Source of the DNA: Chloroflexota bacterium
Lineage (GTDB): Bacteria > Chloroflexota > Anaerolineae > Promineifilales > Promineifilaceae
Direction of reading: 5' to 3'
NCBI GenBank assembly: GCA_018004935.1
Contig: JAGNBF010000043.1
Span: forward strand, 16,340-49,811
Length of the DNA: 33,472 bases
The notes beneath the pieces were generated by a model. The model was not told the origin of the DNA. It was given only the letters and a program-made list of their open reading frames with translations, and did not search any database. Numbering within the stretch: the stretch's first letter is position 1; each line of letters begins with the position of its first letter. Shown here piece by piece: positions 14,608-22,856 of this stretch. The translations under genes and the position numbers were made by a program.

Positions 14608-16983
14608 TCAGTTATCAACCCGGATGGGTGTCAGGTTGAGGAAAGCCTCGTTGAGGATGCGGCCGCTACTATCCACCCTCTGCACATTGTTAAAACTACC
14701 ATCCGGCCCCTGGGTGTACAAACCAATGATGATGGGATAAGCCTCGGCAGGGGTATCGGGTCGTAGGGTGAGGGGGAGCGTCACAGTTTGCACCTCGCCC
14801 ACAGACCAGGCTGAAGTGGCGACCTCTGGGGGAATGTCCGCGGCCGCGTACCGTTCATTGGCCCCACCCCAATCCCCGACCACCTGGGCGAAGAAGGTGT
14901 AGTTTTGGGTTTGCGGCCGCAGTGCTCGCCAATACAACGTCAATGCCACCGTTTCACCGGGCCGAACGCGGCGCGGCTCCATCGTAAACCCCACCAACTC
15001 CACCTCATCGCCAAAATTCACCCCCACCGGATTGGGCAGTTCGCCGGGAATTGCTTCTAACTGCAAGGGAGTCAGTAGAGCCAGTTCTAACCCTTGATCT
15101 GTCCGCAAGCGATTGTTGGTGCCGAATTGGTACAAGCCGACCACCAACTGCAATTCCGCTGGAGCGATAGCCGTCTGGGGAATCGTCACATGGTAATGTT
15201 CGATGAGGTGTTGGCCAGGTTGGAGCAGGCGGGTAGCCCGTAGCCCCTGCCCAAAATACATATCCCGCTGGGCGATGGGCAGTTCTAGCACCGGATCGCT
15301 CAGATGGACAAACACGCTCCAATCTTGCTCCATCTCGGCCAGTACGTCCCAGGCCAGCCAGATGTCTACCTCGTCACCCGGTTGGAAGGTGGTGGCGGAG
15401 ATGTCGTAACCGGTGAGGCGCATCTGGTTGCCGAAGGTGATGTTGACAGGGTGGGCCGGTTCGGGGGTGTGGGATGGGGGCTGGTAGGCGGGGCGGATGT
15501 AAACGAAGGGGGACGCGGCCGCGACCGCCAACATAAACACCGCAATCACTCCCACAACCCACCCGGCTATCTTCTGCGGCATCCACCCCACCAGCCCCAC
15601 CGTCAACATCGTCATCAGCACGGAAATGGCCGTAAACACCAGCCGCCCCTGCGACGACCAGGTGATGGTTGTCCATTGGATCAGCCCGTACACAATTGCG
15701 GCCGCCCAGAGCAGGCAGATGACGAGGGGGAAGAAGCGAGCAACAAGAGAGATTAAGAGACTGAGAGACTGAGAGAGTGAACGCAGTCGCCAGTCTCTCA
15801 GTCTCTTAGTCTCCTGTATGAGATAAACCACAAACCCCACCACCCCTACAACCAATAGCCCATTCAACACCGTGTAAATCCACCCGGCCATCGGCACATT
15901 GACGCCGCCGAACAGCCCCCAGAATGCTTGCAGGAAGCCGTGCCGTTCATCCCACAGTTGGGCCAATGAGGCCGGGGATTCTCTCTGCCCCAGCACGGCG
16001 ATAAACGCATTCCAGCCCAGCAAATCCCCATACAGTCGAATGTTCCGCACATACCACCAGCCCGCCACGAGCAGAAAAGGCACAGTGACCAGTAACCAGT
16101 AACCAGTGGTTAGTAAAAGCAGGCGCAGGATTGATTTGAGGGTAACCTGTTGATCAGAGCGTTGCCATTGCCAGATGAAGATCGTGCCCCAGGCCAAAGC
16201 CAGCAATCCCAGGGCGGTGACTTTGGTGAGACCGGCGAGGCCGATGATGAGGCCGAGAAGGAGAAGGCGGGAAAATGGTGAATGGTGAATGGTGAATGGT
16301 GAATGGTGAATGGGTAACTGTTCACTGTTCACTGTTGACTGCTCACTTCTCACCAGCCGGATCATCAGCAACAATGCCAGCGAGGCCAGGGGCACGACGA
16401 GGTTGTCGTTGTTGACGGCCCCGCTGATGAAGAGGAACATGGGGATGAAGGCGTTGATCGCGGCCGCGCCCAAAGCTATCTCGGACCGGTTCGGAGCCAC
16501 TTCGCGGGCGATGCGGTAGGTCAGGTAGACGGTACACGCCCCCAGCAACACCGACAGCACCCGGATCACCCGCACCGCCAGGAGTGTGCCCTGCCAGGGG
16601 TTGGCGTTTGGATCATGCACCACCAGGTTAATGTTGCCGTCTGTGGTGATGATGCCGTTGTCCACATGGGGATTGAGCCAGCGCACCTGGGGTAAATCGT
16701 CAGTGTCAATCCAGAAAGTGGTTGCGGCCGCGAGCCAATAATAAAGCGGCGGTTGGCTGGCCTGTTGTTTCCAGGGGCCAGCCTCATCCGGGTCAAACGC
16801 CTGCACGGGCAGGGGGTTGCCATCGGCCAGGAACTTAATCAGCGGATAATGCCACAACTCATCCGACGCCTCAAACACGGGCGTCGTCAGAGCGTAACTC
16901 CACCCCAACAAGACAAACAAAAGCAGAATCAGGCGCAAGAGCCGGGGTTCATAGCGAGCAATCAGTTGTTTCGTATCAGACAT
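14608..16983 (-). CDS. GT-C membrane glycosyltransferase with two C-terminal beta-sandwich modules and repeat insertions
   Basis: A 791-residue polytopic protein. The first loop motif PVFEASDELWHY (Glu38, Asp41-Glu42) matches the acidic loop of GT39/PMT-like enzymes. About ten membrane segments follow up to about 490. The soluble C-terminus has two copies of the module seen in the other GT-C proteins: FGNQMRLTGYDIS...FVHLSD...LVVGLYQ and FGDEVELVGFTME...VALTLYWR...IIIGLYTQ. Three stretches are encoded by simple repeats: residues 213-238 (SPFTIHH heptads from a GGTGAAT tandem), about 291-299 (TTGYWLLVT) and 390-411 (RSLSQSLSLL, from CTCAGTCT-type repeats). They fall at loops, so the protein may tolerate them. 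It transfers a sugar outside the membrane; donor and acceptor are unknown. No Shine-Dalgarno is seen at ATG 16983. Confidence 0.87.
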   Translation of the reverse strand: MSDTKQLIARYEPRLLRLILLLFVLLGWSYALTTPVFEASDELWHYPLIKFLADGNPLPVQAFDPDEAGPWKQQASQPPLYYWLAAATTFWIDTDDLPQVRWLNPHVDNGIITTDGNINLVVHDPNANPWQGTLLAVRVIRVLSVLLGACTVYLTYRIAREVAPNRSEIALGAAAINAFIPMFLFISGAVNNDNLVVPLASLALLLMIRLVRSEQSTVNSEQLPIHHSPFTIHHSPFSRLLLLGLIIGLAGLTKVTALGLLALAWGTIFIWQWQRSDQQVTLKSILRLLLLTTGYWLLVTVPFLLVAGWWYVRNIRLYGDLLGWNAFIAVLGQRESPASLAQLWDERHGFLQAFWGLFGGVNVPMAGWIYTVLNGLLVVGVVGFVVYLIQETKRLRDWRLRSLSQSLSLLISLVARFFPLVICLLWAAAIVYGLIQWTTITWSSQGRLVFTAISVLMTMLTVGLVGWMPQKIAGWVVGVIAVFMLAVAAASPFVYIRPAYQPPSHTPEPAHPVNITFGNQMRLTGYDISATTFQPGDEVDIWLAWDVLAEMEQDWSVFVHLSDPVLELPIAQRDMYFGQGLRATRLLQPGQHLIEHYHVTIPQTAIAPAELQLVVGLYQFGTNNRLRTDQGLELALLTPLQLEAIPGELPNPVGVNFGDEVELVGFTMEPRRVRPGETVALTLYWRALRPQTQNYTFFAQVVGDWGGANERYAAADIPPEVATSAWSVGEVQTVTLPLTLRPDTPAEAYPIIIGLYTQGPDGSFNNVQRVDSSGRILNEAFLNLTPIRVDN
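15751..15816. repeat. Inverted GAGACTGA / TCAGTCTC repeat inside the GT-C gene
   Basis: GAGACTGAGAGACTGAGAGAG on one side and CAGTCTCTCAGTCTCTTAGTC on the other form an imperfect hairpin in the coding sequence (residues 390-411). The same unit forms the array at 23689-23750. Confidence 0.75.
16270..16347. repeat. 7-bp tandem repeat (GGTGAAT x5) plus TTCACTG repeats inside a GT-C gene
   Basis: Five perfect GGTGAAT units at 16277-16311, followed by ACTGTTCACTGTTCACTGTTGACTG. Because the unit is 7 bp, the peptide period is SPFTIHH and any gain or loss of one unit shifts the frame. Confidence 0.85.
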
Positions 16984-17064
16984 GCGGGGAATTTTACTTG
17001 CTTTCTGCCGGGTTCCAACCAGACTGACGCCAGATGCGGCGAGCTTTCAGGAGTGAGGGGCGAT

Positions 17065-17457
17065 TCATTTGTAAGAGGGGGTGAGATCGCGGCCGCGTTC
17101 CTTCAACAATCGGGTAGCTTCAGCGCGTAATAAAATCAGCCAGTCATACCGATTCAATAATGCGTCTACTTCTTCTTGTTCTACTGGGGAAAGGCCGCGG
17201 CCGCGTTGTTTGGCGGATAATGTATCCATGCGGCCGCGTTCCTTCTCACTTAATCGGGCCTGGGCGGCTCGTTCCAGCTCCTCATCTGACAAAAAGGCCA
17301 GTTGGTCTAGTTGTGGTGCTTCATCGTCATTTGATAGGGGCAATGCGGCCGCGATAGTCGCCACCACCTCATCTTCGACTGAATGTTGGCGGGCTTTTGC
17401 CAATCGTTTGATTTGTTGAAAAACGGGTTCTGTCAGGTGGACAGTTACAGTTTGCAT
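17065..17457 (-). CDS. Antitoxin-like small protein (orphan)
   Basis: 130 residues. The first 35 (TVTVHLTEPVFQQIKRLAKARQ) look like a ribbon-helix-helix DNA-binding segment as in antitoxins. The rest is helical and charged, ending in LLRAEATRLLKERGRDLTP, a C-terminal pattern found in many cyanobacterial and Chloroflexota small proteins. No toxin is adjacent, so it is called orphan. Four GCGGCCGC octamers sit in 393 bp (17089, 17197, 17230, 17345). Three are read as Arg-Gly-Arg and one as an Ala run, so octamer acquisition seems to have shaped the protein. The start ATG 17457 has GGAG about 9 bases upstream. It lies between the GT-C and GT4 genes on the same strand. Confidence 0.75.
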   Translation of the reverse strand: MQTVTVHLTEPVFQQIKRLAKARQHSVEDEVVATIAAALPLSNDDEAPQLDQLAFLSDEELERAAQARLSEKERGRMDTLSAKQRGRGLSPVEQEEVDALLNRYDWLILLRAEATRLLKERGRDLTPSYK

Positions 17458-17525
17458 ACCGGATTCTCCAGATGGCTCATCACTGTCTTCATCTTACCTA
17501 ATTTCCCACACGTCTGGCAAGCTGT

Positions 17526-18722
17526 TTAGCGTAGTGAGGTGAAAAAGTTGACGGTTTGGGCGGCGATTTTATCCCAGGTGAACTGTTCGGCCAGGGTGTG
17601 GGCGTTGTGGGCGAGGGTGGCGCGGAGAATGGACGCGGCCGCAAGCTCCTGCACCGCTTCTGTCAACGCGGCCGCGTCATCCGGCGGCACCAGCCACACA
17701 TTTTCGCCATGCACAAATTCAGGGGCGGGATGGGTGGGGTGGGTGGTGATCAGCGGGCGACCATGGGCCAACACCGCCATGAGCGTCCCCCGCCGCAACG
17801 AAACCCCATCCCGGTACGGCATCACCATCATATCGGCGGCCTCTAAATGAACCGACACCGCCGAATCATCTACAAATCCCGTCCAATGCACCCGCTCCGT
17901 CAGCCCCAATTGTTGAATCTGCGCCCGCAGTTGGGTCAGGAAAGCGGCGTTGTTGTCGCTGTCGCTTGTGCCCGTTTCCCCACCGACAAAAACCAGGTGG
18001 GTGCGTTCATCCAGGTTTGCCAGGGCACGGAGTAGCGTATCGGCCCCTTTGCTCTCGTTGAGAAAACCAAAGTAACCCAGCAAACAGCCCCCTTCGGGTA
18101 CGCCAAGTTGGGTGCGGAGGGTTTGAATCGCGGCCGCGTCCGGTTTGTGGACGGTGATGTTACTGCCGATGGGAATTTGGGAAATGGTGAATGGTGAATG
18201 GTGAATGGTGAATGGTGAACGGAGTGACTGGTAATCTTCCGGGTTGGTGACGATGATGCCGTGGGCATGGCGGGCCATGAAGCGGATGGCCCATTGGCGC
18301 AAGGGGCCAGCTTTGGGAAAGAGATAAGGCACGCGCAGGTCGTGGAAGGTGACGACAGTTTTACGGATGCCTTTGAGACGCCAGGGGAGAAAGTTCGCGG
18401 CCGCGCTACGCATATTGTACGCGGCCGCCTGGTACTGAATGTTCACCACGTCCAGGTCATAACGAATGGCCCAATCGGCGGCCTGGGCGGTACTGGGCCA
18501 GGTCCAGTGGCGGACAAACGGGTAAAGGGTGGCAAAGGGAAGAGCCACAGGTTCGCGCAGTTTACGCCAATCACGGTCAGCGGTTTGCGGCCGCGCCCGC
18601 CGCTCCGTCAAAATATGCACCTCATGCCCTAAGACATGAAACGCTCTGGCTAACTCCTGAGTAAAGGCCCCCACACCCCCTTCCATCGGGGGGTACTCGC
18701 CGGTGATAAGACCAATTTTCAT
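17526..18722 (-). CDS. GT4-family glycosyltransferase (GT-B fold) with in-frame repeat insertion
   Basis: A 398-residue cytoplasmic enzyme. The N-terminus MKIGLITGEYPPMEGGVGAF is the classic GT4 opening with its glycine-rich donor/acceptor loop. VTFHDLRVPY and IPIGSNI mark the domain boundary. LGYFGFLNESKGADTLL and MPYRDGVSLRRGTLMAVLAHGRPLI are the C-terminal nucleotide-sugar-binding motifs. Residues 166-182 (between PEDYQ and IPIGSN) are SPFTIHHSPFTIS encoded by a 7-bp tandem repeat. They fall at the N/C-domain junction, an exposed loop. It probably adds a sugar to a lipid-linked glycan precursor; the acceptor is unknown. It opens with ATG 18722. Octamers lie at 17635, 17668, 18130, 18397, 18421 and 18587. 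Confidence 0.93.
   Translation of the reverse strand: MKIGLITGEYPPMEGGVGAFTQELARAFHVLGHEVHILTERRARPQTADRDWRKLREPVALPFATLYPFVRHWTWPSTAQAADWAIRYDLDVVNIQYQAAAYNMRSAAANFLPWRLKGIRKTVVTFHDLRVPYLFPKAGPLRQWAIRFMARHAHGIIVTNPEDYQSLRSPFTIHHSPFTISQIPIGSNITVHKPDAAAIQTLRTQLGVPEGGCLLGYFGFLNESKGADTLLRALANLDERTHLVFVGGETGTSDSDNNAAFLTQLRAQIQQLGLTERVHWTGFVDDSAVSVHLEAADMMVMPYRDGVSLRRGTLMAVLAHGRPLITTHPTHPAPEFVHGENVWLVPPDDAAALTEAVQELAAASILRATLAHNAHTLAEQFTWDKIAAQTVNFFTSLR
18177..18227. repeat. 7-bp tandem repeat (GGTGAAT x4 plus GGTGAAC) inside the GT4 gene
   Basis: Units at 18186-18213 are perfect and the unit at 18214-18220 has one change. The encoded peptide is again SPFTIHH. The same tract is in the GT-C gene at 16277-16311. 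Confidence 0.85.
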
Positions 18723-18815
18723 ACAAACGTGGTGCGTTCCTTCGACTGCACTCAGGACAAGGGTGCGTGATCCGTCGCCATGCTTTTACGCAACACGAAA
18801 CACGCACCACTTTTA

Positions 18816-18894
18816 TTCCTGAAGTTTAGAGTTCAGAGCTAGAGGGTTTTCCAGAGTAGTTCTTTCCAGCTCTCTCCTCTCGCTCTAAACTCCA
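18816..18894. repeat. 80-bp TTTAGAGCGAGAGG element, copy 2 (reversed)
   Basis: Runs from GAAGTTTAGAGTTCAGAGC to CTCTCGCTCTAAACTCCAG and ends two bases before the stop codon of the next gene (18896-18898). Confidence 0.75.
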
Positions 18895-18895
18895 G

Positions 18896-19246
18896 TTATT
18901 CTTCATCCAGCGAGATTTCGTAAGGGGTAGGGATGGGATGTCCGCGCCATTTGAGCAGACGAGAGGCATAAGCCCGTTTGAGGGTTTCCCAATCAGACTT
19001 CTTTTGCTCGCCCTTGTGCTCTTCCAGGGGATTCATCACCATGTCCATCAACTGTTGGTCAGAAAGTTTATGTAAAGCTAACAGGCCATCGCGGTATTGC
19101 GGCCGCACCCGGTCTACATCCGGCGGCATCCCTTCCTCAATGGTACGAAGCAATACCGGTTCCAACCCCTGCCCGGAGACTTCTGCGATCTCCTTCAGGC
19201 GGTGATAAACTCTATCGGGTAAAGCAATGGTTACATAGTGAGCCAC
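18896..19246 (-). CDS. Small antitoxin-like protein downstream of Rpn gene
   Basis: 116 residues with an RHH-like start (HYVTIALPDRVYHRLKEIAEVSG) and a helical tail ending in LKRAYASRLLKWRGHPIPTPYE. The overall plan matches the orphan gene at 17065-17457: an N-terminal DNA-binding-like segment and a C-terminal LLK.RG motif. It starts with GTG 19246, preceded by GGAGGG about 9 bases upstream. The gene begins 27 bp after the Rpn-family gene stop, so the two are probably one operon; whether this protein restrains the nuclease is inference. Function is otherwise unknown. One octamer at 19099. Confidence 0.75.
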   Translation of the reverse strand: MAHYVTIALPDRVYHRLKEIAEVSGQGLEPVLLRTIEEGMPPDVDRVRPQYRDGLLALHKLSDQQLMDMVMNPLEEHKGEQKKSDWETLKRAYASRLLKWRGHPIPTPYEISLDEE

Positions 19247-19273
19247 CTGATCTTCCCTCCATAAAATGGCGCA

Positions 19274-20218
19274 TCACGCGAGTGTAAAATTCTCCAACCT
19301 GTCTACCAAAACCGCCTGCCGATGCAACGCCCGCAAACGGGTCAAATCTTTCACCTTCTGAATCGCTTCTTCCAATTCATCCGGCAGTTCGCCAAAACGA
19401 AGCGACAGGGTTTCAATGATGGTTTCTTGCAACCCTTCCTGTCGCCCTTCCTGCAACCATTCGCGGACGATTGTGCCCATAACCTTCTCTCCTACACCGG
19501 GTAGACTCTGCATGACAGCCTGCCGCAGTTCGTTGCTGGATACCCGGTTGCTCACATAAGCGATATAACGCAAGCTGGTTTCCAAAAACTGCAAAGCTGT
19601 CTGTTGTGGAACCAGATGAAACAGTAAGCGGATGATTTCGGGTAGATGGTCTACTTCTTCCCGGTCAATTGCCAACTGCATGGTGTACCAGACAACGCGC
19701 CAGAGTAATGCATCTTTGAGCGCGGCCGCGTCAATCTCGGATAAATCTACCAGTTCGTACTCTAAATCGGGCCAAAACCGTCGCAAAGGTTCCGGGCCTG
19801 TATACTGTGAACGAAACTGGGTAGGAATGTGCCACGGCTTACGACCCTGATAAATCAGTATGGGAATGATAACAGATATTGGCTTTTTTGGCGTATTTCG
19901 CTCCTGCGTATCCCAAATATTGAGTTCATAACGCAAGAGTTGGCGGAAGATTTTGCGGGTGGGATAACTTTTATGTTCAAAAAGCAGGTAAACGGCCGCG
20001 GCCGCGTTTCCCTCGATATTCACTCGATAAAGCAAATCAGAGAAAAACTCTTCCAACTCTGGTTCTACAAAGGAATCCTTTTGTAGCTCCAATGTATCCA
20101 GATTCAGCTGTTGTCGTACCTCGGCGGGTAGCGTGTGGTTCAGAAAATCACGCACCACCTCTGGCCGCGAAAACATCTCCTTGAAAAACTTGTCATGAGG
20201 ATTACTAATTTCGCTCAT
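19274..20218 (-). CDS. Rpn-family (YhgA-like) PD-(D/E)XK nuclease
   Basis: 314 residues. The opening NPHDKFFKEMFSRPEVVRDFL, then DLLYRV (Asp61) and FEHKSYPTRK (Glu81-His82-Lys83), are the conserved blocks of the recombination-promoting nuclease/putative transposase family (PF04754 type), a PD-(D/E)XK endonuclease fold. The C-terminus carries the usual EGRQEGLQETIIETL helical tail. Length is typical. Start ATG 20218 is chosen because conservation begins at SEISNPHDKFF; the 25 residues upstream in frame are not family-like. It sits with an antitoxin-like gene. Family members cut DNA in vitro and raise recombination; the role here is unknown. Octamers lie at 19722 and 19998. Confidence 0.9.
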   Translation of the reverse strand: MSEISNPHDKFFKEMFSRPEVVRDFLNHTLPAEVRQQLNLDTLELQKDSFVEPELEEFFSDLLYRVNIEGNAAAAVYLLFEHKSYPTRKIFRQLLRYELNIWDTQERNTPKKPISVIIPILIYQGRKPWHIPTQFRSQYTGPEPLRRFWPDLEYELVDLSEIDAAALKDALLWRVVWYTMQLAIDREEVDHLPEIIRLLFHLVPQQTALQFLETSLRYIAYVSNRVSSNELRQAVMQSLPGVGEKVMGTIVREWLQEGRQEGLQETIIETLSLRFGELPDELEEAIQKVKDLTRLRALHRQAVLVDRLENFTLA

Positions 20219-20434
20219 TCTGTACCACCCAACAAAAGATTTTGTCGCACCAGTTCCGGCATGGTTCAAGTTACCCTTACAGAATGACAACAACGGATGG
20301 GAGGAACAAACGGATTAAGATCGGATTCGCTCCTTCCTCAAATTCGTTGTTGTAACCGCAAACTGTAAAGCTAATTTCTCACTGTTTTGAACCGTGCCCC
20401 AGTTCCAATAACCAATATACCAATAACTAATACA

Positions 20435-21367
20435 CTAATAACCGGCTGGCCTCAACCCCGATTTCAACACTTCCCAATGATTCCTCACCCTCTGCCAGCG
20501 CAACTCTCGTTTGTGGCCGAGGATACCTTTGGTTGCTTCCAGCCCCAACTGCCAGGCGTATTGCAGTAACAGGAAAAAGCGCAGAATCGCGGCCGCGCCC
20601 GCCCCAAAATATTTACGGTAATAACGTAACTTGGCCCGCTGGAAATAAATATGTTTCCGTGCCCCGGCCTGCTCACTGCTCTTGCCTTCATAATGAATGA
20701 TGAGGGCTGTGGGCAGATAAACCACTTCATACCCGGCGGCTTTAATCCGTTTACACCAATCTAGCTCTTCCGAATACATGAAATAACCCACATCCATCAT
20801 CCCCGCCCGATCAATCGCTTCCCGGCGTACCAGCATACACGCCCCCATCACCCAATCCACCGGGGCAATCTCATCGTCGGCGATGTCTTGGGCGTAGTAG
20901 TCACGCAAAATCGAGGCGGGAGCATGTCCCTGGAGCCAGGTGGCCTCAAAGAAGCCGGTGATCAGATGGGGAAAGCGGCGGCGTGAGGATTGGATCGAGC
21001 CATCGCCATAACGCAATTGGGGACCGATGACGCCGATTGTGGGGTGGGCATCCAGGTAGGCCATCATGGTGGGTAGGGCCTCTCCCACTACAACGGTATC
21101 GGGGTTGAGGAGCATGATAGCGCGGCCGCGAGCCACCTCCATGCCCATGTTGTTACCCCGTGGGAAGCCCACATTCTCATTACAAGCGATGAGCCGTACC
21201 CAGGGGAACTCCTGCGCCACCATCACGGGGCTGTCATCGTGGGAATGGCTATCCACCACGATCACTTCCAGGTTGAGAGGCCCTTTGCCTTTTTGAATGG
21301 AATCAAGACAGTTGCGGAGCAGATCACGCACGTTCCAACTGACAATAATAATGGAGAGGTCTAACAT
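20435..21367 (-). CDS. GT2-family glycosyltransferase (rhamnosyltransferase-like)
   Basis: 310 residues from ATG 21367, where the family motif LDLSIIIVSWNVRDLLRNCL begins. Next come the DSHSHDDS and NVGFPRGNN nucleotide-sugar pocket, a DXD-like LLNPDTVV, DWVMGACMLVRREA, and a YSEELDWCKRIKAAGYEVVYLP segment typical of WbbL/rhamnosyltransferase-like GT2 enzymes. A cytoplasmic sugar transfer onto a lipid-linked glycan is likely; sugar unknown. The longer frame to 21430 runs into a simple GTGGTGTG-type repeat and is not used. It lies upstream of the Rpn gene on the same strand, separated by about 200 bp of spacer with short ACCAATA-type repeats. Octamers lie at 20589 and 21122. Confidence 0.93.
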   Translation of the reverse strand: MLDLSIIIVSWNVRDLLRNCLDSIQKGKGPLNLEVIVVDSHSHDDSPVMVAQEFPWVRLIACNENVGFPRGNNMGMEVARGRAIMLLNPDTVVVGEALPTMMAYLDAHPTIGVIGPQLRYGDGSIQSSRRRFPHLITGFFEATWLQGHAPASILRDYYAQDIADDEIAPVDWVMGACMLVRREAIDRAGMMDVGYFMYSEELDWCKRIKAAGYEVVYLPTALIIHYEGKSSEQAGARKHIYFQRAKLRYYRKYFGAGAAAILRFFLLLQYAWQLGLEATKGILGHKRELRWQRVRNHWEVLKSGLRPAGY

Positions 21368-21434
21368 GGTGTGGTGCGTGTTTCGTGGTGTGTGGTGCGT
21401 GGAATAAAAAGGGGATGCAACACGCACCACGAAA

Positions 21435-22217
21435 TTAACGGTTCAGCTTATTACCAAATAATCGAAGCGCGTTTTCTGTCGTTTGTTGCTCTAATGCGGG
21501 TACATCTAAATTCCGCACCGCCGCCAGCCGTTCCGCCACATAGGCCACATAGGCCGGTTCGTTGCGCTGGCCCCGTTTCTGTTGCGGGGCCAGGAATGGC
21601 GCATCCGTTTCTACCAGCAGGCGGTCTAACGGCACTTGCCCCGCCACCCGGCGCAGTTCATCCGCCTGTTTGAAGGTGAGCGGCCCGGTAAACCCCAGGT
21701 AAAACCCCATGTCCAGCACCTGTTGGGCAATTTCCCAGGTGGTAGAGAAGGAATGGAGCACCCCCGGACGCGCCAACCCGTTGAGGGGGGATTGGCGCAA
21801 CAGCCGCACCACATCCTCATCCGACTCCCGGTTGTGGACAATGACCGGCAAACCCAGTTCGTGGGCCAGGGCCAGTTGGGCGGAGAAGGCTCGATGCTGG
21901 ACTTCTTGGGGGGAGCGCTTCCAGTAATAATCCAGCCCAATTTCCCCGATGGCGACCACTTTGGGGTGTTGGGCGAACTGGCGCAGGTCGTCAATCCAGC
22001 TATCTTGCCAATCGGCGGATGAGTTGGGATGCACCCCCACGGCCGCAAACACACCGTCGTACTGTTCCGCCAGGCGCAGGACGGTAGGGCAGTTGTCCCG
22101 GTCAATAGCGGGAATGATGAGGCGGGTGACCCCGTTCGCGGCCGCGCGCGCCACCACCTCATCCCGGTCAGGGTCGAAACGGTCAAAATCCAGGTGGCAG
22201 TGGGTGTCTATGAGCAT
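21435..22217 (-). CDS. TatD-family metal-dependent hydrolase (DNase)
   Basis: 260 residues, the normal length for the family. The metal ligands are DTHCHLD (His6, His8), GEIGLDYY (Glu92), HNRESD (His128), LHSFS (His155) and ETDAPFL (Asp205), complete and in order on a TIM barrel. Family members are 3'-5' exonucleases/DNases of the cytoplasm. The neighbouring genes do not point to a pathway. ATG 22217 starts at MLIDTHCHLD, the usual N-terminus. One octamer at 22138. Confidence 0.95.
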   Translation of the reverse strand: MLIDTHCHLDFDRFDPDRDEVVARAAANGVTRLIIPAIDRDNCPTVLRLAEQYDGVFAAVGVHPNSSADWQDSWIDDLRQFAQHPKVVAIGEIGLDYYWKRSPQEVQHRAFSAQLALAHELGLPVIVHNRESDEDVVRLLRQSPLNGLARPGVLHSFSTTWEIAQQVLDMGFYLGFTGPLTFKQADELRRVAGQVPLDRLLVETDAPFLAPQQKRGQRNEPAYVAYVAERLAAVRNLDVPALEQQTTENALRLFGNKLNR

Positions 22218-22355
22218 GGGAACTCTAAAAATGGTTAATGGTTAATGGTCAATAGCCAATTGTCAATAACCAATCACTGTTCACTGTTTACTGTTCACTG
22301 CTCACTGGTTACTGCTCACTGTTTACTGCTCACTGCTCACTTCATTCCCCGAGTC
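22218..22355. repeat. Degenerate TTCACTG / TTACTGC repeat spacer
   Basis: 138 bp between TatD and thioesterase genes. It is built of short GGTTAAT, ACCAAT and CACTGTTTACTGCTCACTG units of the same type that occur inside the GT-C gene at 16312-16350. No gene or promoter is recognised in it. Confidence 0.65.
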
Positions 22356-22817
22356 CTACCGCATCATCGTATCCGGTATCCGTACCGCAATCACTTCACC
22401 GGTGGCCGTTTCGACATCATTGGCGGTGAGGGCCAGGGTGATGGTGAGTTTGCGCCCTTTTTGTTCTTTCACGCGGGCACGAACGGTCAGGGGTACGCCG
22501 AGTGGGGTGGGCTTGAGGTAGTTGACGTGCAGTGAGCCGGTGACAAAGCGCAGGGTGGAACGGTCGAGAGCCTCACCTTCGCTCTGGATGGTCGCGGCCG
22601 CGGCCGTCGCCATCGCATGACAATCCATAATCGAGGCGATGAGGCCCCCGTACACAAAACCGGGCACAGCGATGTGATGCGCTTTGGGCAGATAGACTGC
22701 CACCGCTTCATCCCCGTGCCAGGTACTTTGAATGTGCAGGCCGTGATCATTCAAGCGGCCGCAACCATAACAATGAGCAAATTCGTCAGGGTATTCTTGT
22801 TGGATGTAGGGTTGCAT
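22356..22817 (-). CDS. PaaI-type hotdog-fold thioesterase
   Basis: 153 residues. The hotdog helix GGLIASIMDCHAMATAAA carries the Asp of the acyl-CoA thioesterase active site (VYGG...DC). PLGVPLTVRARVKEQ and ETATGEVIAV are the usual later strands. CYGCGRLNDHGLHI near the start is found in a subgroup of these proteins. It hydrolyses some acyl-CoA in the cytoplasm; substrate unknown. ATG 22817 is the natural start. It follows the PIN gene by about 40 bp on the same strand. Octamers lie at 22594 and 22755. Confidence 0.9.
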   Translation of the reverse strand: MQPYIQQEYPDEFAHCYGCGRLNDHGLHIQSTWHGDEAVAVYLPKAHHIAVPGFVYGGLIASIMDCHAMATAAAATIQSEGEALDRSTLRFVTGSLHVNYLKPTPLGVPLTVRARVKEQKGRKLTITLALTANDVETATGEVIAVRIPDTMMR

Positions 22818-22856
22818 AGGAAGGAACTCGTGGGAACTGTGAGGAACTGAGGGAAC

